NCBI GenBank assembly: GCA_035949255.1
Contig: DASZIL010000041.1
Span: forward strand, 12,608 to 76,607
Reading direction: 5' to 3'
From: GAS188 sp035949255
GTDB taxonomy: Bacteria; Pseudomonadota; Alphaproteobacteria; Rhizobiales; Beijerinckiaceae
DNA length: 64,000 nucleotides
The notes below the pieces were generated by a model. It was not told where the DNA came from. It worked only from the letters and a program-made list of their open reading frames with translations, and searched no databases. This document shows positions 44,427 through 53,594 of the stretch, one piece after another. Each line of letters begins with the position of its first letter. The first letter of the stretch is position 1. Both the position numbers and the translations under genes were made by a program.

Positions 44427-45344
44427 CTACCGCGGGAATTCCAATCCCATTTCGCGGTAGCGTTCAGGGTCCTCCGACCAATTCTCCCGCACCTTGACGA
44501 ATAAGAACAGGTGGACCCTCGCCTCGATGATCTCCTCGAGCTCGCGACGCGCCGCCGCGCCGATCGCCTTGATCGTCTGCCCGCCCTTGCCGAGCATGAT
44601 CTTGCGCTGGCCTTCACGCTCCACATAAATGGTTTGCTCGATGCGGACCGCGCCGCCCCGCGCCGCCTCCCAGGAGGTCGTCTCGACAGTCGAGCGGTAG
44701 GGCAATTCCTCGTGCAGCCGATCATAGATCTTCTCGCGTGTGATCTCGGCCGCCATCATCCGCATCGGCATGTCGGAGAGCTGGTCTTCCGGATAATGCC
44801 AGGGCCCCGTCGGCATGCGCGAGGCGAAGGCGCGGCGAAGCTCCGCGATGCCGTCGCCCGTGAGCGCCGAGATCATGAAGGTTTCCTCGAAGGCGAGCCG
44901 CTCGTTGAGCTTGGCCGAGAGCGGGATGAGCGCCGACTTGCCGCCAAGCGCATCGATCTTGTTGAGGAGGAGCAATTTGCGACGGGGCTCTCCGGCGAGG
45001 CGATCGAGGATGGCGGCCGCCTCCCCGTCAAGGCCTTTGCGGGCATCGACCAGGAAAGCCACGACATCGGCGTCCTCGGCGCCGCTCCAGGCGCTCGTGA
45101 CCATGGCGCGGTCGAGGCGGCGTTTCGGCACGAAGATGCCCGGCGTGTCGACGAAGATGATCTGCGCCGAACCTTCGACCGCGATCGCGCGCACGAGCGC
45201 TCGAGTCGTTTGCGCCTTGCGCGAGACGATCGAGACCTTCTGGCCGACGAGCGCGTTGAGAAGCGTCGACTTGCCCGCGTTCGGCGCGCCGATCAGGGCG
45301 ACGAAGCCGCAACGGGTCGCCTCCTTTTGCGAGGCGGCGCTCAC
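44427..45344 (-). CDS. era: GTPase Era
   Basis: The 305-residue GTPase binds the 3' end of 16S rRNA and is required for 30S assembly. G1 is ALIGAPNAGKSTLLNALVGQ near residue 13-31, G3 is FVDTPGIFVPKR, and G4 is LLLNKIDAL. The C-terminal KH domain holds QRKIMLGKGGQTIKAIG. Translation starts at GTG 45344, overlapping the rnc stop (GTGA), so rnc and era are coupled. A longer frame to 45548 lies inside rnc and is not used. Confidence 0.96.
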   Translation of the reverse strand: MSAASQKEATRCGFVALIGAPNAGKSTLLNALVGQKVSIVSRKAQTTRALVRAIAVEGSAQIIFVDTPGIFVPKRRLDRAMVTSAWSGAEDADVVAFLVDARKGLDGEAAAILDRLAGEPRRKLLLLNKIDALGGKSALIPLSAKLNERLAFEETFMISALTGDGIAELRRAFASRMPTGPWHYPEDQLSDMPMRMMAAEITREKIYDRLHEELPYRSTVETTSWEAARGGAVRIEQTIYVEREGQRKIMLGKGGQTIKAIGAAARRELEEIIEARVHLFLFVKVRENWSEDPERYREMGLEFPR

Positions 45345-46051
45345 GCGGCGCTCGCCTGCCAGATGCCGAGCTCGCGCAACATCGCTTCCGCCGCTGCCTG
45401 CTCGGCGACGCGCTTCGAGGGCCCCACGGCCTCCTTGAGCTTTTGCCCCTCGAGCGAGACGCTGATGCGAAAGAGCGGGGAATGATCGGGACCCTCGCGC
45501 GAAAGAATCGCATAGCTCGGCGTCGCAAGCCCGCGCGCTTGCGCCCACTCCTGCAGCGCGGTCTTGGGGTCGATACGGGGCCGTCCCGAGGCGCGCAGGC
45601 GCTCCTTCACGGCGCCGACCACGAGCGTGTTCGCGGCCTCATAGCCGCCGTCGAGGAAGACGGCGCCGATCAGCGCTTCGGCGACGTCGCCGAGAATGGC
45701 GCGATTGCGCCGCCCCCCGCTCTGCGTCTCGCTCGGGCCGAGGCGGATATGGTCGCCGAGGCGCCAGACTTCCGCGAGCTCGGCGCAGCTCTCGCGCCGC
45801 ACGAGCTCGGTGAGGCGCTTCGAGAGGTCGCCCTCATCGGCCGAAGGAAACTCCTGATAGAGAAGCGCGGCGATCACGAGGCCGAGCACGCGATCGCCGA
45901 GGAACTCGAGCCGCTGATAGCTTTTGACGCGCGAGCGAGCACCCGCAACCGCGCTCACATGCGTCAGGGCGAGGGCGAGGAGCTCCTTGTCGCGGAAGCG
46001 ATAGCCGATGAGCGACTCGAGCGCCTCAGGCGTTGCCCCTCCACGCTTCAT
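45341..46051 (-). CDS. rnc: Ribonuclease III
   Basis: The 236-residue endonuclease cleaves double-stranded RNA, maturing rRNA and mRNA. The signature motif is QRLEFLGDRVLGLVIAALLY (residues 45-64), further catalytic acids lie in ILGDVAEALIGAVFLDGG, and the double-stranded-RNA-binding domain covers the last 75 residues (DPKTALQEWAQARGLATPSY). It is coupled to era by a four-base overlap and follows lepB by 16 bp, so lepB-rnc-era(-recO) form one transcript. Confidence 0.96.
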   Translation of the reverse strand: MKRGGATPEALESLIGYRFRDKELLALALTHVSAVAGARSRVKSYQRLEFLGDRVLGLVIAALLYQEFPSADEGDLSKRLTELVRRESCAELAEVWRLGDHIRLGPSETQSGGRRNRAILGDVAEALIGAVFLDGGYEAANTLVVGAVKERLRASGRPRIDPKTALQEWAQARGLATPSYAILSREGPDHSPLFRISVSLEGQKLKEAVGPSKRVAEQAAAEAMLRELGIWQASAA

Positions 46052-46067
46052 GCGCCGAATGCACCGA

Positions 46068-46838
46068 TCATTTGATATGCTGGAAAATGCGATTCCAGCG
46101 CACGGTCGAGGGCCATTCCCAAAGCTTCCAGGCGCTGGCGTTCTCGTCGATCGAGAAGAAGATGATCTCGGCGCGTCCCTCGAAATTTTCGAAGGGCACG
46201 TAGCCGACCTCGCTCAACACGCGCGAATCCTGGGAATTGTCGCGATTATCCCCCATCATGAAGTAATGCTCGGGTGGCACGGTGTAGACGGGCGTATTGC
46301 TCCAATATCCCGAATCGCCGTTCTTCTGGATGATCTCATGCGAGACGCCGTTCGGCAGGGTCTCCATGTAATGGGGAACATCCACGGGCCGGCCGAAGTC
46401 GTCAATCGTGTGGTACGGCGGCAGCGGTGTGCGCTGCGTCTCCTGGCCGTTGATGTAAAGGCGCGCATCGATCATCTGGATGCGGTCGCCGGGCAGGCCG
46501 ATGACGCGCTTGATGTAATCGGTCTTACTGTCCTTGGGCAGCTTGAAGACGGCGATGTCGCCGCGCTTGGGCTCGCTTGCCATGATGCGACCTTCAAATA
46601 GAGGCAAGCCGAGCGGCAGCGAATATTTCGAATAACCATAGGAGTATTTGGAGACGAAGAGGTAATCGCCGACGAGAAGCGTCGGCACCAGCGAGCCCGA
46701 CGGAATATTGAAAGGCTGAAACAGCAAGGTGCGCACCACGAGCGCGATGAGAAGCGCCTGAATGACGATCCAGACGAGCTCGAGAACGCCGCCTTCGCTC
46801 TTGCGAGCGGCCGAATTGCGTGTGGTCGCCTCGGTCAC
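46068..46838 (-). CDS. lepB: Signal peptidase I
   Basis: The 256-residue membrane protease removes signal peptides. A single N-terminal membrane helix (about 18-40) is followed by the serine motif FNIPSGSLVPTLLVGDYLFV (44-63, catalytic Ser in PSGS), the lysine motif RGDIAVFKLPKDSKTDYIKR (catalytic Lys near 107), and the C-terminal GDNRDNSQDSR box. All parts are in order. acpS, often just upstream in this group, is not here; the 165-bp gap upstream holds no gene I can support. Confidence 0.96.
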   Translation of the reverse strand: MTEATTRNSAARKSEGGVLELVWIVIQALLIALVVRTLLFQPFNIPSGSLVPTLLVGDYLFVSKYSYGYSKYSLPLGLPLFEGRIMASEPKRGDIAVFKLPKDSKTDYIKRVIGLPGDRIQMIDARLYINGQETQRTPLPPYHTIDDFGRPVDVPHYMETLPNGVSHEIIQKNGDSGYWSNTPVYTVPPEHYFMMGDNRDNSQDSRVLSEVGYVPFENFEGRAEIIFFSIDENASAWKLWEWPSTVRWNRIFQHIK

Positions 46839-47003
46839 CGGCTTCCTCTCCCTGCGAAATGGACATGCCGCGCGGCCCGACGGCCGCGGACGATTACATA
46901 TGGCGGTCGGCCCCCATATTCGAGCCTATCGCGTCCGAGCACGGCCGAACCATGGCGGGACGCTAGAGGATCGCACATGGACGGGTTGCGTCGGCGAAAT
47001 GGC

Positions 47004-47627
47004 TTACTCGTAATCATCCGCCGTGGCGGCGTGCTGGGTGGGGGCGGAACGGCGATCGGGCCCGCCATGGCGCATCGGCCGTTCGCCGCGTTCGGCTCTT
47101 TCGGCCGGATCTCGGCCGATGGCCTTCTGCAGATGGGCGAGATCGATGAAATCATCGGCCTGCCGGCGCAGCTCATCGGCGACCATCGGCGGCTGGGTCG
47201 ACGTCGTGGAGACCACGGTGACGCGCACGCCTCGCCGCTGCATCGATTCGACGAGCGAGCGGAAGTCCCCATCGCCCGAGAACAGCACCATGTGGTCGAT
47301 GTATTCGGCCATGTCGAGGGCGGCGATCGCGAGCTCGATATCCATATTGCCCTTGATCTTCCGCCGTCCGGCGGCGTCCACGAACTCCTTCGTGGGCTTG
47401 GTGATCACGCGATAGCCATTGTAGTCGAGCCAATCCACGAGCGGCCGAACCGAGGAATATTCCTGATCCTCGATCAAGGCGGTGAAGTAGAAGGCGCGCA
47501 GCAGGGTGCCTTGGCTCTTATATTCGGCGAGGAGACGACGGTAATCGATATCGAAACCGAGCGTTTTGGCGGTCGCGTAGAGATTGGCCCCGTCAATAAA
47601 GAGCGCGAGTTTTTCTGATTTCGCCAT
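47004..47627 (-). CDS. NYN-domain (LabA/DUF88) ribonuclease-like protein
   Basis: The 207-residue protein is a NYN/PIN-like domain of the LabA/DUF88 type. Acidic active-site residues are in LALFIDGANLYATAKTL (residues 7-23), KGNMDIELAIAALDMAEY (near 93-110) and HMVLFSGDGDFRSLVESM (near 113-130). Such proteins are thought to cleave RNA. The C-terminal 40 residues are charged and disordered. It lies divergent from rpoZ with a 274-bp gap, a common arrangement in Hyphomicrobiales. Target RNAs are unknown. Confidence 0.9.
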   Translation of the reverse strand: MAKSEKLALFIDGANLYATAKTLGFDIDYRRLLAEYKSQGTLLRAFYFTALIEDQEYSSVRPLVDWLDYNGYRVITKPTKEFVDAAGRRKIKGNMDIELAIAALDMAEYIDHMVLFSGDGDFRSLVESMQRRGVRVTVVSTTSTQPPMVADELRRQADDFIDLAHLQKAIGRDPAERAERGERPMRHGGPDRRSAPTQHAATADDYE

Positions 47628-47837
47628 GTGACCCTATTTTGTGCCCTATTTTCGCGATGTGATCCTATGAAACTCGCAAGCCGCCCGGACTTAAGATCGC
47701 CAATCGCTGCACCCGCCCCGCGCCAGGATCAAAAGGCCGGCAAGCGGCAGGGAGAGGCTCAAAAGCGAAAAACGACGGTGCGGCGAAACGCCTTTCGTCC
47801 TCGACTATGTAATTTCTTGCCTTGTTTGCGGTGTTTG

Positions 47838-47856
47838 GTGTAGCAACCCCCTACAC
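47838..47856. promoter_or_regulatory. Inverted repeat upstream of rpoZ
   Basis: GTGTAG (47838-47843) and CTACAC (47851-47856) are complementary around a seven-base spacer, 46 bp before the rpoZ start. It could be an operator for the omega subunit gene or part of its leader. No protein partner can be named. Confidence 0.3.
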
Positions 47857-47901
47857 AAAACATCGCTCGCGCACAACTGTCGCCACTGAAAGGAGCGGGC
47901 C

Positions 47902-48294
47902 ATGGCTCGCGTCACCGTCGAAGATTGCATCCAGAAGGTCGAGAACCGCTTCGATCTCGTCCTGCTCGCCGCGCATCGCGCCCGCCAGATCGCAAGCGGC
48001 GCACAGCTTCTCGTGGATCGGGACCGGGATAAAAACCCCGTCGTGTCCTTGCGCGAGATCGCCGAAGGTGAGCTGAAACCGATCGATCTGCGTGAAGGCC
48101 TGATCCACTCGCTGCAGAAATATGTCGAGGTCGACGAGCCTGAGGCCGAGACGGCGCCGCTCATCGGCGTGCAATCCTCCGATGCGACCGACGACTCGAG
48201 CGTGCAGTTCGACCGGACGATGACCGAAGAGGATCTGCTGCGCGGCCTCGAAGGCATCGTGCCGCCCGCCGAGACCCGCGACGAAGAGGAATGA
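47902..48294 (+). CDS. rpoZ: RNA polymerase omega subunit
   Basis: The 130-residue protein is the omega subunit, which helps assemble RNA polymerase and, in many bacteria, takes part in ppGpp binding. The conserved core is MARVTVEDCIQKVENRFDLV, then LLAAHRARQIASGAQLLVDR and KNPVVSLREIAEGEL. The acidic C-terminus (from about 85) is typical of alphaproteobacteria. GAAAGGAGCGGGCC precedes the ATG. No relA/spoT follows; instead relics and the urease locus come next. Confidence 0.97.
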   Translation: MARVTVEDCIQKVENRFDLVLLAAHRARQIASGAQLLVDRDRDKNPVVSLREIAEGELKPIDLREGLIHSLQKYVEVDEPEAETAPLIGVQSSDATDDSSVQFDRTMTEEDLLRGLEGIVPPAETRDEEE

Positions 48295-48376
48295 AGAGAG
48301 CCACAACGGGCGCTTCTTCGGCGCGCTGACCGGTCGCGATTTCCGGCCCAAACATATTGCTGACCGGGGCATCGTC

Positions 48377-48642
48377 TTACGAAGGCGCCCCCGGCTCTAC
48401 GCGAGAGCCACGGCCAGGCCTTCTTGAAAGCGAGATCGCGCCGCCGACTCCGTCCGGCAGAGGTCGCGCGCTTTCTACCTCGGCGATTTCCTGCAAGTGC
48501 CGAAGCAGATCGGGCGCAAACGGGATGGAGCGCTCTCATGGTCGATGTGGATGGCAACGGGCTCGTGGGCCGCGACACGGTGGCCTTGCTCGGCATGAAA
48601 CATCTGATGGAAATAGTGAAGCCGCTTGGCGTCGCTTGCGGT
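48377..48642 (-). pseudogene. Acyl-CoA thioesterase fragment, frameshifted
   Basis: On the minus strand one frame reads ASDAKRLHYFHQMFHAEQGH followed by RVAAHEPVAIHIDHE, and then a second frame reads ERSIPFAPDLLRHLQEIAEV up to a stop at 48377. Together they resemble the C-terminal half of 4HBT thioesterases of the betainyl/carnitine-CoA type (DAKRLHxFHxMxHxExG ... PFPPxLLxxL). The frame changes near 48536. The N-terminal half is missing where the IS630 relic begins (48661). So this looks like a gene truncated at the junction. The assignment rests on by-eye resemblance. Confidence 0.5.
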
Positions 48643-48660
48643 ATGGGACGCGCTCGGCAA

Positions 48661-48783
48661 GTGCGAAAGGCAGGCCCGAGGACTGTCGATGAGATATGGC
48701 AAAGGGTTGGGAAAATCCTCGGCCTCTTCTCACGAACTGAACGCGCCAACTATCTCAAGAACGCCGGATGCGCTTCCATGTAA
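48661..48783 (+). mobile_element. IS630-family transposase 3' remnant
   Basis: VRKAGPRTVDEIWQRVGKIL followed by GLFSRTERANYLKNAGCASM and a stop is the last 40 residues of an IS630-type transposase (family form ...ECANYxxxAGY). The DNA from 48661 to about 48795 is closely similar to 60894-61030. Only the tail survives; the rest of the open frame upstream (from 48424) is not transposase. It ends 25 bp from the stop of ureD. Confidence 0.8.
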
Positions 48784-48807
48784 AATCAACATTCTTTAGG
48801 TCGAAGG

Positions 48808-49752
48808 CTAACGCCAGAGAAAGGGAGGAGGAAGGCGGGCTCCGGTCACCTCCTCGCGCGTCAATTCCCAGAACTCGCGCACCTTGGCCTTCACCTGTCT
48901 GGTTTCGCAACCCAGCACCTTGTAGACGAGACCGGCGTCATTCGGCAGCCGACAAGCGCCGAACGCCAGCCCGGCTTCGAGGTCAACATCGGCCTCAGTA
49001 CGCGCATAGATGCGTTCGGCCTTGTCCTTGGGCGTGCACAAGAGCACATTGCCGAAGACGTCGAACGAATTCATCACGCCCGTCTGCCGCATGCGATAAC
49101 GCTGCGGCTCGATCACCAGCCGCTCAGTGAACAAGGTGCGGCCCCTCGGGCGGCCCGCCATGATGGATGTCGTCAGTACAGTCGCGCCAAAGCACTCCTC
49201 TGGACGATGGTGCTTGCGGCCAGATTGGATGATTTCCGAATAGAGCATCGTGGCGTTTGGCGCGACCGATATACGCGTATCGCTGACGAAGCGCGTATGT
49301 CGATGCGGAATGATGGGGTCGGGGAGAAACTCGAGATAGGCATCATCGGCGAGCGTGAAGATCTGGGTCTGGGCCGCGTAATTGGCATCCATGGTGTGGA
49401 TCTTGGTCGCCGATTGCGTGGTGATATGCGCCTGAGCGCCGGGGCCGAGCACGACGTCGAGAGCCAACCGGTCTCCCTGCACGAGGCAGCCCGTGGTCGT
49501 GATGAGGAACACATGAGCCAGATTCGGCATCTCCTGATCGCAATAGAGCGCGCGCTGGGCCATGTAGGGCGCCCGGCGATCGAGTTTTGCCAGGATGGTG
49601 CGGCCGCCGCGCCGCTCGAAGCCAAGATGAAGGTAACCCGTCTTGCCGACCACGCCGCTCCTCATCTGGAGCGGCTCGTCCTGGTAGGCTGCAAACTCCG
49701 GAGCTGATGTTCCGAGCGTTTCGACGGCCGCCAAAGGTGCAGTCGCTGTCAC
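48808..49752 (-). CDS. ureD: Urease accessory protein UreD
   Basis: The 314-residue UreD (UreH) binds apo-urease and, with UreF and UreG, forms the complex that inserts nickel. Family blocks visible are LHLGFERRGGRTILAKLDRR, VFLITTTGCLVQGDRLALDV, AHITTQSATKIHTMDANYAA and FLPDPIIPHRHTRF. Here it is the last gene of the urease operon; many Hyphomicrobiales have it first. Its ATG overlaps the ureG stop (ATGA). Downstream only IS and thioesterase relics follow, so the operon ends here. Confidence 0.95.
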   Translation of the reverse strand: MTATAPLAAVETLGTSAPEFAAYQDEPLQMRSGVVGKTGYLHLGFERRGGRTILAKLDRRAPYMAQRALYCDQEMPNLAHVFLITTTGCLVQGDRLALDVVLGPGAQAHITTQSATKIHTMDANYAAQTQIFTLADDAYLEFLPDPIIPHRHTRFVSDTRISVAPNATMLYSEIIQSGRKHHRPEECFGATVLTTSIMAGRPRGRTLFTERLVIEPQRYRMRQTGVMNSFDVFGNVLLCTPKDKAERIYARTEADVDLEAGLAFGACRLPNDAGLVYKVLGCETRQVKAKVREFWELTREEVTGARLPPPFLWR

Positions 49753-50396
49753 GCGAGGCTCTGAGCGTGCAGTTTCATGTCGAACAAGAAATCTTTTTCG
49801 ATCAGCTCCACCAGTTCCGGAATGCCCTCGCCGGTCTTGCAGTTCGTGAACAGGAAAGGCTTTCTGCCGCGCATCATCGCGGAATCATGTTTCATCACCT
49901 CGAGGCTGGCGCCCACATAAGGTGCGAGGTCGGTCTTATTGATGACGAGGATGTCCGAATGGGTGATCCCGGGCCCGTTCTTGCGAGGAATCTTGTCGCC
50001 GGCGGCTACGTCGATCACATAGAGGAAATAGTCGACGAGCGCTGGCGAAAAGGTGAGCGTGAGGTTGTCGCCACCGCTCTCAATGAGGACGACGTCACTG
50101 TCCGGAAAGCGCTGCTCCATATCCTCGACCGCAGCGAGGTTCATGCTCGGATCCTCGCGAACCGCGGTATGGGGGCAGGCGCCCGTCTCCACCCCCAGGA
50201 TGCGCTCCTCGAGCAGAACGCCCTTGAGCGTGCGCTGGACGTGCTTCGCATCCTCGGTCGTCACCACGTCGTTGGTGATAATGAGAACTTTGATGCCGAG
50301 TTCGAGGAGCCGCGGCGTGATGGCTTCCACAATCGCGGTCTTCCCGGAGCCTACCGGCCCGCCAATGCCGATGCGCGTGATCTTCTTATTCGACAT
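49749..50396 (-). CDS. ureG: Urease accessory GTPase UreG
   Basis: The 215-residue GTPase powers nickel delivery to urease. The P-loop is IGGPVGSGKTAIVEAI (11-26), the metal-binding CPH motif is TGACPHTAVREDPSMN (C74, H76), and VLIESGGDNLTLTFSPALVD and VINKTDLAPYVG are the switch and guanine-specificity blocks. Length fits. It follows ureF by 21 bp and overlaps ureD by four bases. Confidence 0.97.
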   Translation of the reverse strand: MSNKKITRIGIGGPVGSGKTAIVEAITPRLLELGIKVLIITNDVVTTEDAKHVQRTLKGVLLEERILGVETGACPHTAVREDPSMNLAAVEDMEQRFPDSDVVLIESGGDNLTLTFSPALVDYFLYVIDVAAGDKIPRKNGPGITHSDILVINKTDLAPYVGASLEVMKHDSAMMRGRKPFLFTNCKTGEGIPELVELIEKDFLFDMKLHAQSLA

Positions 50397-50417
50397 CTGA
50401 CGCTCCTGATGGAAGTC

Positions 50418-51137
50418 TTAGCTCATAAATAAGCGCACATGGGCTTTGGCATGCACCGCCGCCAGGATTTCCGCGAGCGGCGCGTAGCCTGACATGTCCG
50501 ACAGGCGGCGCGCCGCTGCGATCTCGTAGTCTTCTTCCGCGCTGCCGCTCAGCTCGTGAAGGATCTTCTGGGTCTCGATATGACTGATCCGCATCAAGCG
50601 CAAAGCCGCGCTCAAAACTGCCGTGGCTATGCCGTATTGATGAACCACGAATGCATCTTGCGCCGACAGACCCTGTGCCGCGAAGTTCACCGCCAACGCT
50701 ACCGAGTAGCATCCAGGTGTGGCCGCGGCCTCGATGCATTCGCGCCACTTATAAAGCAGGGGCGCTGCCAAAACTTGCGAGCTCAGCTCCGTGAATTTCT
50801 TGCCCATTCGCACCGACATCGTTCGCATCTCGTCGGAGAGCTTGCGAGCATATACCTGTTCGTCAATGCCGATTAGCGCATCGATGTCGCATGCAGCTGC
50901 CGCGCGATGCGCAGCGATCAGCCCGATACCGTCTCCTCGCGCGGACTGCTCGACGACCGTGCGCGCAAACGCATGCAAGGTGACGGAATCGGTAACGACG
51001 TCCTTCTGGATTGCGGATTCCAACCCGCAGGAAAACGAGAAGCCTCCGATGGGGAACATCGAGTCCCCAAATTGGAGCAACCGGGCAAGAGAAGCAGCGC
51101 TCCTCGGGACCTTGGCAGCATCACTTCCGGGTGGCAT
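50418..51137 (-). CDS. ureF: Urease accessory protein UreF
   Basis: The 239-residue all-helical protein bridges UreD and UreG. Blocks visible are LLQFGDSMFPIGGFSFSCGL (SxPxGxFxxSxGLE in the family), LGSQ-type LSSQVLAAPLLYKWREC and the C-terminal ISHIETQKILHELSG. The start overlaps the 3' end of ureE by 17 bp. The GGFSFSCGLESAIQ form differs slightly from the common SHGLE but the position is kept. Confidence 0.94.
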   Translation of the reverse strand: MPPGSDAAKVPRSAASLARLLQFGDSMFPIGGFSFSCGLESAIQKDVVTDSVTLHAFARTVVEQSARGDGIGLIAAHRAAAACDIDALIGIDEQVYARKLSDEMRTMSVRMGKKFTELSSQVLAAPLLYKWRECIEAAATPGCYSVALAVNFAAQGLSAQDAFVVHQYGIATAVLSAALRLMRISHIETQKILHELSGSAEEDYEIAAARRLSDMSGYAPLAEILAAVHAKAHVRLFMS

Positions 51138-51825
51138 TTCCGTCTATTGGGTCCGCCGGCGATGCTTGGGCGTGATCATCGGCCCTTGAATGCGTCTGGG
51201 CGCGCACGGGCGGGCGTCCATACACGCGTCTCGTTTCGGCGTCGGTGGCGGAATAGCTATCATGCGTGTGCGTGTGCACCGGCCCCTCGGCGCCGCCGAA
51301 GAGCCGGCGAGATTCGTGGGGAGCGAGGTAGAAGACAACCTCGCCGCCCGATACGAACTCGTAGCGGATGCCCTCGAATCGATGCGTGTCCATCACCGAC
51401 GCCATCACCTTGCGGTCGACTGTAAGAGGTACGTAGATGCGATTGCCTTTGACGACGGCCGGCCAATGCTGGTTGCCCATTGCGTGGCCCAGCTCGACGC
51501 AGGTGCGCATCGCGATTTCGGGCATGGAGCGTGCGAGATCATCCAGATAAACGATCATCACCTCACGCATGCTGATCCGCGCCACGATGGCCGTGCCTGC
51601 CTGGGCATCGAAGGCCAAGATGTCGCCGTCGCGTAAATATGTGCCGCGATTGAGCGATATCGCGACTTCTGTGCCGTTGGCGGTCGTCTTCTTGAAGCGG
51701 CTCTTTTGCGCTTCCCATTGGTCGACGTCCAGCCTGTCCAGCTTGACCGCAGACAGCCGCTCGCTCCACTCGGGATCGCAGACATTCCCCAGACTAGCTT
51801 CGACGAGTATCACACACCCACTCAT
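51121..51825 (-). CDS. ureE: Urease nickel metallochaperone UreE
   Basis: The 234-residue protein carries nickel to the UreDFG complex. The N-terminal domain (to about 80) leads to the metal-binding domain with VELGHAMGNQHWPAVVKGNR (H114, H120). A His-rich tail (HTHTH at 184-188, more His near 212-218) could hold extra nickel. Length is greater than usual because of that tail. The start codon overlaps the last base of the ureC stop (TGATG). ureF follows with an overlap of 17 bp. Confidence 0.92.
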   Translation of the reverse strand: MSGCVILVEASLGNVCDPEWSERLSAVKLDRLDVDQWEAQKSRFKKTTANGTEVAISLNRGTYLRDGDILAFDAQAGTAIVARISMREVMIVYLDDLARSMPEIAMRTCVELGHAMGNQHWPAVVKGNRIYVPLTVDRKVMASVMDTHRFEGIRYEFVSGGEVVFYLAPHESRRLFGGAEGPVHTHTHDSYSATDAETRRVYGRPPVRAQTHSRADDHAQASPADPIDGNATRK

Positions 51826-53546
51826 CAGCTGAAGAAATATCTCTGGTTGAGCGAGACCGTTTTCAACGGCGCGACCGTGGCGTGCACGCCGTCGACGGCG
51901 ACGGCGAAGGTCTCCGGATTGACTTCGATATTCGGCGTCGCGGAGTTGCGGACCATATCGCGCTTACCGATCTTGCGAACGTTGTTCACCGCCATCACTT
52001 GACGCCTCAATCCCAGGCGCTGCTTGACGCCTGCCGCGTGGGCTATGCCGGAGACGAAGGTCACGCATGTGGCCGGCAGGGCATCGCCCTGTGCGGCGAA
52101 CATCGGCCGATAATAGGTTGGCTGAGGCGTCGGCAGGGACGCGTTGGGATCGCCCATCACCGCCCAGCTGATGGCGCCGTTCTTCAACACGAGCTTAGGC
52201 TTGGCGCCGAAGAATGCCGGCTCCCATAAGACGAGATCTGCGATTTTGCCGACCTCGACCGACCCCAGCACATGGGAGATGCCGTGCGTGATCGCCGGGT
52301 TCATCGTAATTTTAGCGACATACCGCAGTACGCGGAAATTGTCGTTACCAGGAGCGTCCTCGGGAAGCTTTCCACGACCTGCCTTCATCGCGTCAGCGGT
52401 CTGGATACAGCGCAGCCAACATTCGCCGATGCGCCCCATTGCCTGCGAGTCGCTCGAGAACATCGAGATGGCGCCAATGTCCTGAAGGACGTTTTCGGCA
52501 GCGATCGTCTCGGCACGAATGCGGCTCTCCGTGAACGCCACGTCCGAGGGGATGTCCGGACTGAGATGGTGGCATACCATGATCATGTCGTAGAGCTCCG
52601 CCTGCGTGTTGATGCCGTAGGGGAGTGTCGGATTGGTCGAAGACGGCAGCACATTGGGTAGGCTGGCCACCTTGATGATGTCGGGCGCGTGGCCGCCCCC
52701 CGAGCCCTCCGTGTGGAAGGAGTGGATGGTGCGTCCCTCGAACGCCTCGATCGTGTCGTCGACGAAGCCGGATTCGTTCAGCGTGTCGGTGTGGATGCAG
52801 ACTTGCACATCCATCTCGTCCGCGACGGAGAGCGCCGAGCGTAGCACGGCCGGAGTGGTGCCCCAGTCCTCATGGCACTTGAAGCCGACCGCACCGGCCT
52901 CGACCTGCTCGACGAGAGCTGCCTTGCCGTGTCCGTGCCCCTTCCCCAGGATGCCGACATTGACCGGCCAGCCCTCGAAGGCGCGCAACATCATCTCGAT
53001 GTTCGCGGGTCCGGGAGTGACGGTCGTCGCGTTCGAGCCATCCGAGGGGCCCGTTCCCCCACCGATCAGGGTCGTCGTCCCGTTGGAGAGCGCCGCCTGC
53101 GCTTGCTGGGGGCAAATATAGTGAATATGCGTATCGATGCCGGCCGCGGTCAGGATCAGATGAGCGCCGGAGATAGCGTCGGTCGCCAATCCGATCTCCA
53201 GGCCGGGCGTGACACGATCCATAGTCTGCGGATTGCCCGCTTTGCCGATTGCGCAGATTCGGCCGTCCTTAACACCTACATCGGCTTTCACCACACCCTG
53301 AATAGCGTCGATGATCGTCACATTGGTGATCACCAAGTCGGGGGCACCGTCAGCCCGCGTCACCCGGTTATCCATGCCCATGCCTTCGCGCATGCTCTTG
53401 CCGCCCCCGAAGACAATCTCGTCGCCGTATCCACCACGTAAATCGCGCTCGATCTCGACGAACAGCCCGGTATCGCCGAGGCGGATACGATCGCCGGTCG
53501 TGGGGCCGAAAAGGTCGACATATTCTTGTCGGGAGATCGTTGCCAT
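51825..53546 (-). CDS. ureC: Urease alpha subunit
   Basis: The 573-residue catalytic subunit hydrolyses urea to ammonia and carbamate at a dinickel centre. Compared with Klebsiella numbering (offset about +6), the ligands are all present: H140 and H142 (DTHIHYICP), carbamylated K223 and H225 (GFKCHEDWG), H252 (CIHTDTLNESGF), H278 (SFHTEGSGGGHAPDI), the flap C325/H326 (MVCHHLS) and D366 (SSDSQAMGR). The length is a few residues above the usual 567-570. ureB ends 48 bp upstream. Codon use looks less GC-biased than in the neighbouring housekeeping genes, which may mean transfer; this was judged by eye. Confidence 0.98.
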   Translation of the reverse strand: MATISRQEYVDLFGPTTGDRIRLGDTGLFVEIERDLRGGYGDEIVFGGGKSMREGMGMDNRVTRADGAPDLVITNVTIIDAIQGVVKADVGVKDGRICAIGKAGNPQTMDRVTPGLEIGLATDAISGAHLILTAAGIDTHIHYICPQQAQAALSNGTTTLIGGGTGPSDGSNATTVTPGPANIEMMLRAFEGWPVNVGILGKGHGHGKAALVEQVEAGAVGFKCHEDWGTTPAVLRSALSVADEMDVQVCIHTDTLNESGFVDDTIEAFEGRTIHSFHTEGSGGGHAPDIIKVASLPNVLPSSTNPTLPYGINTQAELYDMIMVCHHLSPDIPSDVAFTESRIRAETIAAENVLQDIGAISMFSSDSQAMGRIGECWLRCIQTADAMKAGRGKLPEDAPGNDNFRVLRYVAKITMNPAITHGISHVLGSVEVGKIADLVLWEPAFFGAKPKLVLKNGAISWAVMGDPNASLPTPQPTYYRPMFAAQGDALPATCVTFVSGIAHAAGVKQRLGLRRQVMAVNNVRKIGKRDMVRNSATPNIEVNPETFAVAVDGVHATVAPLKTVSLNQRYFFS

Positions 53547-53594
53547 GAGTGATCGCTTCGAAGGAATGCATGCCGCGCCTCGAGAGCGCGTTTC

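Noticed and set aside
47628..47843. A 71-codon frame between the NYN gene and rpoZ
   Set aside because: No family resemblance and no convincing ribosome site; it lies in the shared promoter region.
48424..48783. A 119-codon + strand frame taken as one gene
   Set aside because: Only its last 40 codons match an IS630 transposase; the upstream part is antisense to a thioesterase relic.
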